Source: Catenulispora sp. MAP5-51 (GTDB lineage Bacteria > Actinomycetota > Actinomycetes > Streptomycetales > Catenulisporaceae). Taken from it: 64,000 nucleotides of DNA. Where the stretch lies: NCBI RefSeq assembly GCF_041261205.1, contig NZ_JBGCCH010000031.1:58843-122842 (forward strand), written 5' to 3'. Position numbers and translations under genes: made by a program. Under the pieces are notes generated by a model. It saw nothing but the letters and a program-made list of their open reading frames with translations, was not told the DNA's origin and did not search any database. Below, one piece after another: positions 42,723 to 53,120 of the stretch (its first letter is position 1; the number at the start of each line of letters is the position of its first letter).

Positions 42723-43343
42723 CTAACCGCCGAGCCCGCTCCCGAGCCCGGCCCGCTCGGCACCCAGCGTCGAGTCGTTCCCTCGCGCCGGATACACCCA
42801 CGTCTCGTCCGGCAGCGCGGCCAGCGCCCCGGTCAGCAGCTCCGCCGGCGACGGCCCGTGCGTGTCCGCGCCGGTCAGGCAGTCGCCGGTGAACAGGTGC
42901 GGGTGCCCCTTGGGGTCGTCGTAGAGCAGCGCCATCGCGCCGGGGGCGTCGCCGGCCAGGTGGCGTGCCGTCAGGTGCGAGCGTCCGACCTGGATCTCGT
43001 CGCCGTCGCGCAGCGGCACCTTGGTCGGCACCTCGATCGCGCCGGCGTCGTAAGCGCCGGCCATCGTCACCGCGCCGGTGGCCGCGACCAGCTCGGCCAG
43101 GGCGCCCCAGTGGTCGCGGTGGCGGTGGGTGGTGACCACGGCCGCCAGTTCGCCGTTGACCAGCTGGATCAGGGCCGGGGCGTCGGCGGCGGCGTCGATG
43201 AGGACCTGCTCGCCGGTGAGGCGGTCGCGCAGCAGGTAGCTGTTCGTGCCCTCCCGGCCCAGCGCGATCTTCGTGACGATCAGCTGCGCGAGTTCGTGCA
43301 CCGCCGGCGGGCCGCCGGCGTGGACGATGCCGTGGTACGTCAT
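42723..43343 (-). CDS. MBL-fold paralogue with degenerate metal site
   Basis: The 206-residue protein aligns along its length with the neighbouring MBL enzyme. It keeps THRHRDHW and FTGDCL, but the third-metal-site histidine is gone (LAGDAPGA in place of GHTPGS) and the final YPGHG is PARG. Two ligands are therefore lost. It may be inactive, use a single metal, or have a new role. Its stop is followed by a hairpin, and the MDMPI-fold gene lies 10 bp upstream. Confidence 0.85.
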   Translation of the reverse strand: MTYHGIVHAGGPPAVHELAQLIVTKIALGREGTNSYLLRDRLTGEQVLIDAAADAPALIQLVNGELAAVVTTHRHRDHWGALAELVAATGAVTMAGAYDAGAIEVPTKVPLRDGDEIQVGRSHLTARHLAGDAPGAMALLYDDPKGHPHLFTGDCLTGADTHGPSPAELLTGALAALPDETWVYPARGNDSTLGAERAGLGSGLGG

Positions 43344-43353
43344 CGCCGGCCCC

Positions 43354-44124
43354 TCAGGCCCAGGCCGGCAGCTTCGGCAGCGGGCCGCGGCCGCCGGCCG
43401 GGATCACCGCGACCAGCCCGTCGCCGGAGGCCCGGCCCAGCAGCCAGGCCAGCAGCGCCCGCTTCGGTCCGCGCACCACGACCACGCCGGTGTCCTCCGG
43501 GGCCGCCTTCACGCCGTAGACGACGTCCTCCTCCTCGGCGTCCAGCCGCAGCGCCGGGAAGTCGGCCCGGGTCTGGAACCGGGCCAGGGTGTCGGCGAAC
43601 CACTGGTCGGTGAACGCGTCCGACCAGTGCGCCGGGGTGAAGTCCAGGTCCAGGTCCACGTGGTGGATCAGCACCTCGCCCAGGCGCTTGGCCGGCACCT
43701 GGTAGGCCGGGTACCCGGCCGCCCCGGGCGTGCGCTGGACCGGCGCGTTCCAGTTCCCCGCGGCCTGCGCGGCGGCGAAGGCCGCGGCGAACCGGCCCGC
43801 CGATTCCCGCAGGTCCGCCAGCTGCTCGGCGACCGGCCGGGAAGAGCCGGCCTCGATGTCGGCGTTGCGCTTGTCGTCAGATGCGTACATGGGCGTGACC
43901 TCGCCGGTCGCCGCACTGTTGAGCATGTTGGACAGGCCGTCGGCGTTGCGCGCGATGTGCGCCAGCACGTGCCCGCGCGTCCAGCCGTCGCACAATGAGG
44001 GTCCGCGCAGGTCCTCGTCCGTCATGTCGGCGACGGTGTCCAGCAGGTGCGCGGTCGCCTCGGTGATCTGCTCGAGATCGGCGGCGGCGTCGAAGGAGGC
44101 GGGGATGGTGGGTGATTCGGTCAC
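43354..44124 (-). CDS. MDMPI-fold (maleylpyruvate isomerase-like) mycothiol-type protein
   Basis: The 256-residue protein matches the actinobacterial MDMPI N-terminal family (DinB-like four-helix bundle): [21 protein letters not shown] near 47-67 supplies the metal-binding His residues, and [16 protein letters not shown] near 148-163 the C-terminal His-Asp. Relatives use mycothiol as cofactor. GTG 44124 was chosen by fit to the family. It heads the minus-strand group with the two MBL genes. Confidence 0.85.
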   Translation of the reverse strand: MTESPTIPASFDAAADLEQITEATAHLLDTVADMTDEDLRGPSLCDGWTRGHVLAHIARNADGLSNMLNSAATGEVTPMYASDDKRNADIEAGSSRPVAEQLADLRESAGRFAAAFAAAQAAGNWNAPVQRTPGAAGYPAYQVPAKRLGEVLIHHVDLDLDFTPAHWSDAFTDQWFADTLARFQTRADFPALRLDAEEEDVVYGVKAAPEDTGVVVVRGPKRALLAWLLGRASGDGLVAVIPAGGRGPLPKLPAWA

Positions 44125-44240
44125 GGCGGTAACTCTTCCGTACCTGCCGCCCCTGTGCCACACACATCCGGCGACCGGCCCCGTGTCGGGGCGCGGAGCC
44201 GGCGACGGGGCGGAAACCCGAACTTGTCGGAGGGCCCGTC

Positions 44241-44246
44241 TAGCAT
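44241..44246 (+). promoter_or_regulatory. -10 box of uvrA
   Basis: TAGCAT lies 34 nt before the uvrA GTG, leaving room for the AGGAAGG ribosome-binding site at 44266-44272. No SOS operator was found. Confidence 0.45.
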
Positions 44247-44280
44247 CGGTGCGAGTCATGTCTTCAGGAAGGTTTCACTA

Positions 44281-47200
44281 GTGGATCGGCTGATCGTCCG
44301 CGGCGCGCGGGAGCACAACCTCAAGGACGTCTCAGTAGACCTCCCCCGTGACGCCCTGATCGTGTTCACCGGCTTGTCCGGCTCGGGCAAGTCCTCCTTG
44401 GCGTTCGACACGATCTTCGCCGAGGGCCAGCGGCGATACGTGGAGTCGCTGTCGGCGTACGCCCGCCAGTTCCTCGGGCAGATGGACAAGCCCGACGTCG
44501 ACTTCATCGAGGGCCTGTCGCCCGCGGTGTCGATCGACCAGAAGTCGACCTCGAAGAACCCGCGCTCGACCGTGGGCACCATCACCGAGGTGTACGACTA
44601 CCTGCGCCTGCTCTACGCGCGCGCCGGCCGCCCGCACTGCCCGGTCTGCGGCCGCCCGATCGCCCGGCAGAGCCCGCAGCAGATCGTGGACCGGGTGCTG
44701 GAGTTGGAGGAGGGCACCCGCTTCCAGGTCCTGGCCCCGGTGGTGCGCGAGCGCAAGGGCGAGTACGTCGACCTGTTCGCCGAGCTGCAGGCCAAGGGCT
44801 ACAGCCGGGCCCGCGTCGACGGCGTCGTGGTGCAGCTCACCGAGGCGCCGACGCTGAAGAAGCAGGAGAAGCACACCATCGAGGTGGTGGTGGACCGGCT
44901 CTCGGTCAAGGCCAGCGCCAAGCGCCGGCTCACCGACTCGGTGGAGACCGCGCTGCAGCTCGGCGGCGGCATGATCACGCTGGAGTTCGTCGACCTGCCC
45001 GAGGACGACGAGAACCGCGAGCGCATGTACTCCGAGCACCTGTACTGCGTCTACGACGACCTGTCCTTCGAGGAGCTCGAGCCGCGTTCGTTCTCCTTCA
45101 ACTCCCCCTTCGGCGCCTGCCCGACCTGCTCGGGCCTGGGCGTGAAGCTGGAGGTGGACACCGAGCTGGTGATCCCGGACCCGGACAAGAGCCTGGCCGA
45201 GGGCGCGATCACGGTCTGGGCCACCGCCGGGATGGGCTCCAGCTGGTGGAACCACATCCTGAACGCGCTGGCCGGGGAGCTGGGCTTCGACGTGAACACG
45301 CCGTGGCACCGGATCCCGGCCAAGGCGCAGAAGGTGGTCCTGGAGGGCTACAAGAAGAAGATCACCGTCCGCTACACCAACCGGCACGGCTCCAAGCGCG
45401 CCTGGGAGACCACCTACGAGGGCGTCAAGCCCTGGGTCACCCGGCGCTACGCCGAGGCCGACAGCGACAGTGCCCGCGAGCGCCTGGCCGGCTACATGCG
45501 CGAGGTCCCGTGCGAGGCCTGCGACGGCACCCGCCTCAAGCCCGTCATCCGCGCCGTCACCCTGGGCGGGGAGCGCGAGCAGGGCGGCCGCTCGATCGAC
45601 GAGATCTGCGCGCTGCCGGTCGGCGAATGCGCGCTGTACCTGCGCGAGCTCACCCTCACCGACCGCGAGGCGCAGATCGCCGCCCGGGTCCTCAAGGAGG
45701 TCAACGAGCGCCTGCAGTTCCTGGTCGACGTCGGCCTGGACTACCTCTCGCTGGACCGCGCCAGCGCCACCCTGGCCGGCGGCGAGGCCCAGCGCATCCG
45801 GCTGGCCACGCAGATCGGCTCGGGCCTGACCGGCGTGCTCTACGTGCTCGACGAGCCCTCCATCGGCCTGCACCAGCGCGACAACCACCGGCTGATCGAG
45901 ACCCTCATCCGGCTGCGGGACCTGGGCAACACCCTGATCGTGGTGGAGCACGACGAGGACACCATCGCCATCGCCGACTGGGTCGTGGACATCGGCCCGG
46001 GCGCCGGCGAGCACGGCGGGCAGGTCGTGGTCTCCGGCACCGTCGAGGAACTGCTGGCCTCCGAGGACTCCCTCACCGGCCAGTACGTCTCCGGGCGGCG
46101 CCGCATCGAGATCCCGGCCATGCGCCGGCCGATCGACCCCAAGCGCCAGCTCGTGGTGCGCGGCGCGCGGGAGAACAACCTGCGCGACATCGACGTGGCC
46201 TTCCCGCTCGGAGTGTTCGTCGCGGTCACCGGCGTGTCCGGCTCGGGCAAGTCGACGCTGGTCAACGACATCCTGTACTCCACGCTGGCCCGCGAGCTCA
46301 ACGGCGCGCGCACCGTGCCCGGCCGGCACACCCGGGTGGACGGCGTGGACCAGCTGGACAAGGTCGTGCACGTCGACCAGTCGCCGATCGGCCGCACCCC
46401 GCGCTCCAACCCGGCCACCTACACCGGCGTGTTCGACCACATCCGCAAGCTGTTCGCCAACACCACCGAGGCCAAGGTCCGCGGCTACCTGCCCGGCCGG
46501 TTCTCGTTCAACGTCAAGGGCGGGCGCTGCGAGAACTGCCAGGGCGACGGCACGATCAAGATCGAGATGAACTTCCTGCCGGACGTGTACGTGCCCTGCG
46601 AGGTCTGCCACGGCGCGCGCTACAACCGGGAGACCCTGGAGGTCCACTTCAAGGGCAAGAACATCGGCGAGGTCCTGGACATGCCGATCGAGGAGGCCGC
46701 GGAGTTCTTCGAGGCCGTCCCGGCGATCGCCCGGCACATGCAGACCCTGGTCGACGTGGGCCTGGGCTACGTGCGCCTGGGGCAGTCGGCGACCACGCTG
46801 TCCGGCGGCGAGGCGCAGCGCGTGAAGCTGGCCGCCGAGCTCAAGCGCCGGGCCACCGGCCGCACCGTCTACGTGCTGGACGAGCCGACCACCGGCCTGC
46901 ACTTCGAGGACATCAACAAGCTCCTGGGAGTGCTGCAGCGCCTCGTCGACGCCGGGAACTCGGTGATCGTGATCGAGCACAACCTGGACGTCATCAAGAC
47001 CGCCGACTGGCTGGTCGACATGGGCCCCGAGGGCGGGCGCGGCGGCGGTGTCGTGGTCGCGCAGGGCACGCCGGAGGACGTGGCGAAGGTGGACGAGAGC
47101 CACACCGGCCGCTTCCTGGTGCCGATACTGACCGGCGAGGCCAACGCGGCCACCGCGGCGCTGACCGCGGCGCAGGCGCGCAAGCCGAAGGTCGCGATGG

Positions 47201-47451
47201 CGATCGAGGCGGCCAAGCGGAGCAACGCGCCGAAGGCGGCGGCCGGCTCGGCCGCCGCGGCCGGGGCGGCCAAGAAGGCGCCGGCGAAGAAGACTGCCGC
47301 GACGGCGGCCAAGAAGACGGCTGCGACGGCTGCGACGGCGGCGACGGCGGCCAAGAAGAGCGCCACCGCCGCGACGGCGGCCACGGTCCCGGCGGCCAAG
47401 AAGGCACCGGCAAAGAAGACACCGGCGAAGAAGGCGGCCGCCAAGAAATAA
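44281..47451 (+). CDS. uvrA: Excinuclease ABC subunit A with H1-like C-terminal tail
   Basis: The 1056-residue protein is the damage-sensing ATPase of excision repair. It has two ABC ATPases: Walker [11 protein letters not shown] near 33 and [10 protein letters not shown] near 650; signatures LAGGEAQR near 500 and LSGGEAQR near 840. Zinc modules CPVCGRP (about 120), CPTCSG (about 280) and CENC...CEVC (about 750-775) are complete. The unusual part is residues about 960-1056: a Lys/Ala-rich tail with AAKK, PAKK and [10 protein letters not shown] repeats, like histone H1. Typical UvrA ends near 950-1010. GTG 44281 follows AGGAAGG. Confidence 0.97.
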   Translation: MDRLIVRGAREHNLKDVSVDLPRDALIVFTGLSGSGKSSLAFDTIFAEGQRRYVESLSAYARQFLGQMDKPDVDFIEGLSPAVSIDQKSTSKNPRSTVGTITEVYDYLRLLYARAGRPHCPVCGRPIARQSPQQIVDRVLELEEGTRFQVLAPVVRERKGEYVDLFAELQAKGYSRARVDGVVVQLTEAPTLKKQEKHTIEVVVDRLSVKASAKRRLTDSVETALQLGGGMITLEFVDLPEDDENRERMYSEHLYCVYDDLSFEELEPRSFSFNSPFGACPTCSGLGVKLEVDTELVIPDPDKSLAEGAITVWATAGMGSSWWNHILNALAGELGFDVNTPWHRIPAKAQKVVLEGYKKKITVRYTNRHGSKRAWETTYEGVKPWVTRRYAEADSDSARERLAGYMREVPCEACDGTRLKPVIRAVTLGGEREQGGRSIDEICALPVGECALYLRELTLTDREAQIAARVLKEVNERLQFLVDVGLDYLSLDRASATLAGGEAQRIRLATQIGSGLTGVLYVLDEPSIGLHQRDNHRLIETLIRLRDLGNTLIVVEHDEDTIAIADWVVDIGPGAGEHGGQVVVSGTVEELLASEDSLTGQYVSGRRRIEIPAMRRPIDPKRQLVVRGARENNLRDIDVAFPLGVFVAVTGVSGSGKSTLVNDILYSTLARELNGARTVPGRHTRVDGVDQLDKVVHVDQSPIGRTPRSNPATYTGVFDHIRKLFANTTEAKVRGYLPGRFSFNVKGGRCENCQGDGTIKIEMNFLPDVYVPCEVCHGARYNRETLEVHFKGKNIGEVLDMPIEEAAEFFEAVPAIARHMQTLVDVGLGYVRLGQSATTLSGGEAQRVKLAAELKRRATGRTVYVLDEPTTGLHFEDINKLLGVLQRLVDAGNSVIVIEHNLDVIKTADWLVDMGPEGGRGGGVVVAQGTPEDVAKVDESHTGRFLVPILTGEANAATAALTAAQARKPKVAMAIEAAKRSNAPKAAAGSAAAAGAAKKAPAKKTAATAAKKTAATAATAATAAKKSATAATAATVPAAKKAPAKKTPAKKAAAKK

Positions 47452-47465
47452 CGCTGTGGATCCGG

Positions 47466-47497
47466 GCCCGTGCCGATCGGTGACGATCGGCACGGGC
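47466..47497 (+). terminator. Hairpin terminator after uvrA
   Basis: A perfect 14-bp stem (GCCCGTGCCGATCG at 47466-47479 and its complement at 47484-47497) with a GTGA loop lies 15 bp after the uvrA stop; no T-run follows. Confidence 0.75.
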
Positions 47498-47579
47498 TCC
47501 GCCATGCAATCTGTCTGATCCGGGGCTTACGGCGGAGCCTCAAAGAATTCTCACAGACGGGCATGATGAACTACTGCCC

Positions 47580-48074
47580 ATGTCTGAAGATGTTGAGGTC
47601 GAGGAGTCGGGACCGGACCGCCGGTCCATCATGAAGGCCGCCGCGCTGGTCGTGGTGCCGGTGGCCGGGGTGGGCGCGGTCGCGGCTTGCAGCAGCGGCA
47701 ACTCGTCGACGGACAACTCGTCGACCGGCGGCAGCGGTAGCGGCGGCAGCGGCGGCGGGAGCGGGAGCGGCAACGGCACGGTGACCGTGCCCTCGTCCTC
47801 CGTGCCGGTCGGCGGCGGGTACATCGACAAGTCCAACCTGGTCGTGGTGACGCAGCCGGCGGCCGGGCAGTACAAGGCGTTCACGGCGGTCTGCACGCAC
47901 CAGGGCTGCACGGTGGCCAGCGTGGCGGACAACAAGATCACGTGCCCCTGCCACGGCTCGGTCTTCAGCGCGAAGGACGGCTCCGTGATCAACGGCCCGG
48001 CGTCCTCCCCGCTGGCCGCCATGACCGCCACGGTGAGCGGCGCGAACGTGGACGTCACCGGCTCCTCGAAGTAG
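47580..48074 (+). CDS. Exported Rieske [2Fe-2S] protein, likely lipoprotein
   Basis: The 164-residue protein has a Tat-like N-terminus (DRRSIMKAAALVVVPVAGVG) and a lipobox-like VAAC at about 35-38. A Gly/Ser linker precedes a small Rieske domain with CTHQGC (about 103-108) and CPCHGS (about 121-126), the Cys-His ligand pairs of the [2Fe-2S] cluster. It probably acts as a redox carrier on the outer face of the membrane. It has no cytochrome partner nearby. Confidence 0.9.
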   Translation: MSEDVEVEESGPDRRSIMKAAALVVVPVAGVGAVAACSSGNSSTDNSSTGGSGSGGSGGGSGSGNGTVTVPSSSVPVGGGYIDKSNLVVVTQPAAGQYKAFTAVCTHQGCTVASVADNKITCPCHGSVFSAKDGSVINGPASSPLAAMTATVSGANVDVTGSSK

Positions 48075-48164
48075 ACCCGTACGGGGCGGGCGACGCCGGT
48101 TCGGAATTGCCCGAGTATCACCCCAACGAGCGAAAACGCTGAATGAGGCGGCCGTGCGGACCGC

Positions 48165-49289
48165 GTGTCGGACCCGCGCGCACGGCCGCCGATCCCCGAA
48201 GGTGGTCAGCTCAGGCATCCCTTCACCGGCTCGGGGGTCTCCTTGCCCGACACCGCTTCCGGCGTCGACCCGCGCCCGGGGCGCCGGCTGCGCGCCCGCC
48301 GCGCCGACCAGGGGTGGTCGCTCAGCCGGCTGGAGCGCGAGACGCACTATTCGCGCGGGTACCTCAGCCGGGTCGAGAACGGCCGGCAGCGCATGACCGA
48401 GGACCTGGCGCAGGCCTGCGACCGGGCACTGGGCGCCGACGGCGAGTTGCTGGCGGCCGTCCGCAGCGGACTCGGACAGGAATGCCCCTACCCGGGGGAA
48501 GCGCCGTACTCCGAGGAGACCGCACAGTGGTTCTTCGGCCGGGACGAGGCAGTGGGGGAGCTACTGGCCGAGGTGCGACGGCAACTACTCACCGGATGCG
48601 GGCTCTATGCGGTCATCGCGCCTCCGAGAGCCGGGAAGACCTCGCTGCTGCGGGCCGGCCTGGTACCGGCACTGCGGGACCTCGACGGGACGCCCACGGT
48701 CCGGGTCATCAATCCCGGTCCGGAGCCGGAACTGCCCGACGAACGCAGCGATGTGCTGGTGGTGGACCAGTTCGAGGAAGTCTTCACGCAGTGCCACTGT
48801 CCGAAGCGCCGAGATGCCTTCGTTGAAGGGCTCTGCCGGCGCGCTTGTAGCGCCACCTTTGTGGTGCTCGGACTCCGTGTCGACTACTTGCGGCAATGCT
48901 TAGAGAACCCGTACCTGTCGCCTTTGCTCCAGGAACACACCTATCTGCTCCCACCGATGACCGACGCGCAAGTGCGATCGGTCATCACCGGGCCGGCGGA
49001 CAGCGTCGGGCTCACTGTCGATCCCGACCTGCCGGATTTGATTCTGCGGGATCTGCGCGGGCGCAACGGTGCGGTGAGTCTGCCACTGCTCGCGGAGTGT
49101 CTGCACCGGATGTGGCACAACAAGCGCGGGCAACGCTTAGGGCTCGCGGAGTACAACGCCTCCGGCGGTGTCGGGAGTACGGAGAACCTGACGGCTGTCT
49201 TGGTGGCCATGGCCTTCGTGCTCGCGCAGATGGAGCGCAACCACAGGAGCGCAACCACAGATAGCACCAGTACATCAGCAACCCTCTGA
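48165..49289 (+). CDS. Truncated XRE-HTH/nSTAND1 NTPase
   Basis: The 374-residue protein has an XRE-type helix-turn-helix (about 40-95, GWSLSRLERETHYSRGYLSRVENGRQR) and an nSTAND1-like NTPase: YPGEAPYSEETAQWFFGRDEA near 118, a modified Walker A APPRAGKTSLLRAGL near 145-159 and VLVVDQFEEVFTQC near 195. The usual C-terminal WD40 or similar repeats are missing; the frame ends in a low-quality tail (NHRSATTDSTSTSATL) that looks like readthrough after a break near 49215. It is probably a remnant of a larger switch protein. Confidence 0.75.
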   Translation: MSDPRARPPIPEGGQLRHPFTGSGVSLPDTASGVDPRPGRRLRARRADQGWSLSRLERETHYSRGYLSRVENGRQRMTEDLAQACDRALGADGELLAAVRSGLGQECPYPGEAPYSEETAQWFFGRDEAVGELLAEVRRQLLTGCGLYAVIAPPRAGKTSLLRAGLVPALRDLDGTPTVRVINPGPEPELPDERSDVLVVDQFEEVFTQCHCPKRRDAFVEGLCRRACSATFVVLGLRVDYLRQCLENPYLSPLLQEHTYLLPPMTDAQVRSVITGPADSVGLTVDPDLPDLILRDLRGRNGAVSLPLLAECLHRMWHNKRGQRLGLAEYNASGGVGSTENLTAVLVAMAFVLAQMERNHRSATTDSTSTSATL

Positions 49290-49498
49290 TAAACGCTGAC
49301 AAACGCCGCCGCAACGACGTCGTATGCGCCACCGGGCCCCTGTTCGTCGCGACGTCCGGGCCGCCCTCAGGCCTACCGGAGAAACATCCCACCAATCGCC
49401 CCGATCGGGGGACGCGGCACCGTGTTCAGCCTGCGTGCGGCACGTCCGATACCCCTAGTGATCGTGATCGCCGACCACACACAAGGGAGATCATCACA

Positions 49499-50083
49499 GT
49501 GAGCATCCGCAGGTTCCGCAGGGCCTTGGCCATCGGGATGACGCTGGTCGGGGCGGCGCTGCTGGGCGCCGGCCCGGTCTCGGCGACCGGCGCGAACAGC
49601 ACGACCGGCGCGGACAGCGCGACCAGCACGGCCAGCACGGCCAGCGCGACCGGCAGCGGTACCGGCTCCGGCACCCCCGCCGCGCCCGCCGCCCCCTTGG
49701 CCATCACAGTGTGCCACGACTACGGCACCTACCTGGGCCTGGGCCTGCACCGCGTCGCCGCCGGCAAGAACCTCCTGGTCGTCGAGGTCTGCGGAGACGC
49801 CGCCAAGCGTACCGTCAGCATGGTCCGCGACAGCTACATCAAGGTCGACGGACCGCGCGCCGACAACCTGCGCTTCCACTGGCGCTGGGCCGACAAGAGC
49901 GGCGCGGTCAAGGGCGGCGGGGACGACGACAACGGAGCCTTCGTCCTGGACCCGCAGAGCGAGAACACCTTCGCCTGGCCGTACTCCAAGCCGGTCGCGC
50001 CGATGGCCCCCAGCGCGCGCTGCGTCGTCGGCATGCTGTCCCAGGGGACCGCGCAGTTCGTCACCGAGCCCGTCTGCCTGTAG
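49499..50083 (+). CDS. Secreted protein of unknown function
   Basis: The 194-residue protein has a signal peptide (IRRFRRALAIGMTLVGAALLGAG...) and a Thr/Ser/Ala-rich spacer (about 30-65) with ATSTAST repeats. A globular domain follows with two or three Cys (VCHDYGTYLGLGL, VVEVCGDAAK, ARCVVGML). I recognise no family. GTG 49499 is preceded by AAGGGAG. It may be exposed on the surface. It sits 65 bp before uvrC. Confidence 0.75.
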   Translation: MSIRRFRRALAIGMTLVGAALLGAGPVSATGANSTTGADSATSTASTASATGSGTGSGTPAAPAAPLAITVCHDYGTYLGLGLHRVAAGKNLLVVEVCGDAAKRTVSMVRDSYIKVDGPRADNLRFHWRWADKSGAVKGGGDDDNGAFVLDPQSENTFAWPYSKPVAPMAPSARCVVGMLSQGTAQFVTEPVCL

Positions 50084-50136
50084 CACCTGTAGTGCCTGCT
50101 GAGGCTGGGGGGACCTGGTGTGTCCCCCCGGCCGCG

Positions 50137-50142
50137 TAGGCT
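50137..50142 (+). promoter_or_regulatory. Leaderless -10 box of uvrC
   Basis: TAGGCT lies 6 nt before the GTG start at 50149. Confidence 0.5.
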
Positions 50143-50148
50143 TTCCCT

Positions 50149-52140
50149 GTGGCAGACCCGGCAACCTATCGCCCGAAGACCGGCGAGATCCCGACCTCGC
50201 CCGGCGTCTACAAGTTTCGGGACCCGCACGGCCGGGTGATCTACGTCGGCAAGGCCAAGAACCTGCGCTCGCGGCTCAGCAGCTACTTCCAGGACCTGGC
50301 CAACCTGCACGTCCGCACCCAGACGATGGTCACCACCGCGGCCAGCGTCGAGTGGACCGTGGTCACCACCGAGGTCGAGGCGCTCCAGCTGGAGTACACC
50401 TGGATCAAGCAGTTCGATCCCCGCTTCAACGTCAAGTACCGCGACGACAAGTCCTACCCGAGCCTGGCCGTCACCGTCGGCGAGGAGTACCCGCGCGCGC
50501 AGGTCATGCGCGGTCCCAAGCGCCCCGGCGTCCGCTACTTCGGTCCCTACTCCCACGCCTGGGCGATCCGCGAGACGCTCGACTCGCTGCTGCGCGTCTT
50601 CCCGATCCGCACCTGCTCCTCCGGCGTCTTCAAGCGTGCCGCGCAGAGCGGTCGGCCGTGCCTGCTCGGGTACATCGGCAAGTGCTCCGCGCCGTGCGTC
50701 GGCCGGGTCAGCGCCGAGGAACACCGGGAGATCGTCGAGGACTTCGTGTCCTTCATGGCCGGCCGCACCGACCGGTACATCAGGGGCCTGGAAGAGGAGA
50801 TGAAGCAGGCTGCCAAGGACCTGGAGTTCGAGAAGGCGGCGCGGCTGCGCGACGACCTCCAGGCCCTGCGGCAGACGCTGGAGAAGAACGCGGTCGTGCT
50901 CGGCGACGGCACCGACGCCGACGTGATCGCCTTCGCCGAGGACCCGCTGGAGGCCGCGGTCCAGGTGTTCCACGTCCGCGGCGGGCGCATCCGGGGCCAG
51001 CGCGGCTGGGTCGTGGACCGGGTCGAGGACGTCGACACCGCCGGCCTGGTCGAGCACTTCCTCCAGCAGCTCTACGGCTCCGAGCAGGGCGAGCAGGGCG
51101 TCGACACCGAGACCGTGCCCCGGGAGATCCTGGTCCCGGAGCTGCCCGGCAACGTGGAGGCCCTCACCGAGTGGCTCTGCGAGCGCCGCGGCTCCAAGGC
51201 CGAGGTCCGGGTGCCCAAGCGCGGGGACAAGGCCGCGCTGATGGAGACCGTCGCGCAGAACGCCAAGCAGGCCCTGGCGCTGCACAAGACCCGCCGCGCC
51301 TCGGACCTGACGACCCGGTCGGTGGCGCTGCAGGAACTCGCCGACGCCATCGGCATGGACCAGGCGCCGCTGCGCATCGAGTGCTACGACATCTCCCACC
51401 TGCAGGGCACCAACGTGGTCGCCTCCATGGTGGTTTTCGAGGACGGCCTGCCGCGCAAGAGCGAGTACCGCCGCTTCACCATCAAGGGCTCCGACGAGCA
51501 CGGCGCCACCAACGACGACGTGCGCAACATGCACGAGGTCATCACCCGCCGCTTCAAGGCCTTCCTGAAGGAACAGGAGGAGGAGAAGCTGATCGACGAG
51601 ACGACCGGCGAGCGCAAGAAGTTCGCCTACCCGCCGCAGCTGGTGGTCGTCGACGGCGGCCAGCCGCAGGTCGCGGCGGCCGCGCGGGCCCTGGCCGACC
51701 TGGAGATCAGCGACGTCACCCTGGTGGGCCTGGCCAAGCGCCTGGAGGAGGTCTGGCTGCCGGACGACGACGACCCCGTCCTGCTCCCGCGCAGCTCCGA
51801 AGGCCTGTACATGCTCCAGCGGGTCCGTGACGAGGCTCACCGTTTCGGGATCACCTTCCACAGGCAGAAGCGTTCCAAGTCGATGGTGACCAGCGCGCTG
51901 GACGATGTGCCCGGTCTGGGGGAAGTGCGACGCAAAGCGTTGTTGGCGCACTTCGGAACTCTTCGCAAACTCCGTGCGGCCGAGGTGGCAGAAATCGCTG
52001 AAGTGCCTGGTATCGGGCCTGCCACCGCCAAGCAGATCCACGCGGCGTTGGCAGAGCTTCCGGTAAGTCGTGCGGTGAACGCCGCGACAGGTGAGATCCT
52101 GGATGGGGGAGAGAGCAGGAACGGGCCACACGAGGAGTGA
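50149..52140 (+). CDS. uvrC: Excinuclease ABC subunit C
   Basis: The 663-residue protein has the GIY-YIG nuclease domain (about 14-95, [27 protein letters not shown]), a Cys cluster ([24 protein letters not shown]), a UVR motif (about 210-245), the RNase H-like nuclease ([24 protein letters not shown] near 410, and VVVDGGQPQ near 500) and a C-terminal helix-hairpin-helix pair. It makes both incisions in excision repair. It is first in the conserved uvrC-rapZ-yvcK-whiA order; rapZ begins 5 bp after its stop. Confidence 0.97.
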   Translation: MADPATYRPKTGEIPTSPGVYKFRDPHGRVIYVGKAKNLRSRLSSYFQDLANLHVRTQTMVTTAASVEWTVVTTEVEALQLEYTWIKQFDPRFNVKYRDDKSYPSLAVTVGEEYPRAQVMRGPKRPGVRYFGPYSHAWAIRETLDSLLRVFPIRTCSSGVFKRAAQSGRPCLLGYIGKCSAPCVGRVSAEEHREIVEDFVSFMAGRTDRYIRGLEEEMKQAAKDLEFEKAARLRDDLQALRQTLEKNAVVLGDGTDADVIAFAEDPLEAAVQVFHVRGGRIRGQRGWVVDRVEDVDTAGLVEHFLQQLYGSEQGEQGVDTETVPREILVPELPGNVEALTEWLCERRGSKAEVRVPKRGDKAALMETVAQNAKQALALHKTRRASDLTTRSVALQELADAIGMDQAPLRIECYDISHLQGTNVVASMVVFEDGLPRKSEYRRFTIKGSDEHGATNDDVRNMHEVITRRFKAFLKEQEEEKLIDETTGERKKFAYPPQLVVVDGGQPQVAAAARALADLEISDVTLVGLAKRLEEVWLPDDDDPVLLPRSSEGLYMLQRVRDEAHRFGITFHRQKRSKSMVTSALDDVPGLGEVRRKALLAHFGTLRKLRAAEVAEIAEVPGIGPATAKQIHAALAELPVSRAVNAATGEILDGGESRNGPHEE

Positions 52141-52145
52141 CGGGC

Positions 52146-53120
52146 GTGAGGGAGAACAGACCGAGCGGCAGCGACGCGCGCGAGGAGCCGGAGCAGGCCG
52201 TCCAGGAGCCGCAGGGCTCCCCGGACGCCGATGGCTCCGACGCCGCGCAGGACGGCCCGCACGCGCCGGAGCTGGTGATCGTCACCGGCATGTCCGGAGC
52301 GGGCCGGTCGACCGCCGCCAAGATCTTCGAGGACCTCGGCTGGTATGTCGTGGACAACCTGGCGCCGACGCTGATCGCGCCGATGGTCGACCTGGTCATG
52401 CGCGAGTCGCGCAGCACCGACCGGCTGGCCTTCGTCGTCGACGTGCGCGGCCGGGCCTTCTTCGACACGCTGCGCAGCACCCTGGACGAGCTGGACTCGG
52501 CCGGGCTGAACCACCGCATCGTGTTCCTGGAGTCCGACGACGACGTGCTGGTGCGCCGCTACGAGGGCGTGCGCCGGCCGCACCCGCTGCAGGGCGAGGG
52601 CCGGGTCACCGACGGCATCGAGCGCGAGCGCGAACTGCTGCGCGAGCTGCGCGGCGAGGCCGACCTGGTGATCGACACCTCGGCGCGCAACGTGCACGAG
52701 CTGCGCACGGCCATCGAGTCGGCGTTCGGCGACCCCGGCGAGGATCCGCTGCGGGCGACCGTGATGAGTTTCGGGTTCAAGTACGGACTGCCCGTCGACG
52801 CCGACCTCGTCGCGGATGTACGGTTCTTGCCAAACCCGCACTGGGTGCCCGAGCTCCGTCCCCGCACGGGACAGGACCCTGAGGTGAGCGGGTACGTGCT
52901 GTCCCAGCACGGGGCCAAGGAGTTCCTCGACCGGTACGCGGAGGTACTGAACATCATCACCGAGGGATACCGCCGTGAGGGCAAGCGCTACATGACGCTG
53001 GCCATCGGCTGTACCGGCGGCAAGCACCGCAGCGTCGCGATGTCCGAGCAGATCGCCGCGCGGCTGTCCGCCGAGGGCGTGGACACCCAGGTGGTGCACC
53101 GCGACATGGGTCGCGAGTGA
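52146..53120 (+). CDS. rapZ: RNase adapter/nucleotide-binding protein RapZ
   Basis: The 324-residue protein has Walker A GMSGAGRS near 48 and the late motif GCTGGKHRSVA near 292, both hallmarks of RapZ/YvcJ. The C-terminal domain includes FGFKYGLP and DVRFLPNPHW. In other bacteria it senses amino-sugar or nucleotide signals; its actinobacterial role is in this conserved gene order. GTG 52146 is chosen because AGGAG at 52133-52137 is 8 nt upstream; the GTG at 52137 would lie on the ribosome-binding site. The first 40 residues are acidic and flexible. Confidence 0.95.
   Translation: MRENRPSGSDAREEPEQAVQEPQGSPDADGSDAAQDGPHAPELVIVTGMSGAGRSTAAKIFEDLGWYVVDNLAPTLIAPMVDLVMRESRSTDRLAFVVDVRGRAFFDTLRSTLDELDSAGLNHRIVFLESDDDVLVRRYEGVRRPHPLQGEGRVTDGIERERELLRELRGEADLVIDTSARNVHELRTAIESAFGDPGEDPLRATVMSFGFKYGLPVDADLVADVRFLPNPHWVPELRPRTGQDPEVSGYVLSQHGAKEFLDRYAEVLNIITEGYRREGKRYMTLAIGCTGGKHRSVAMSEQIAARLSAEGVDTQVVHRDMGRE

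Noticed and set aside
44332..47505. Minus-strand open frame of over 1000 codons opposite uvrA
   Set aside because: Composition is Arg/Leu/His/Val-rich without motifs; uvrA on the plus strand is unmistakable.
49290..49498. Riboswitch or small RNA in the gap before the secreted protein
   Set aside because: No recognisable motif; only a ribosome-binding site and a plausible promoter segment near the start.
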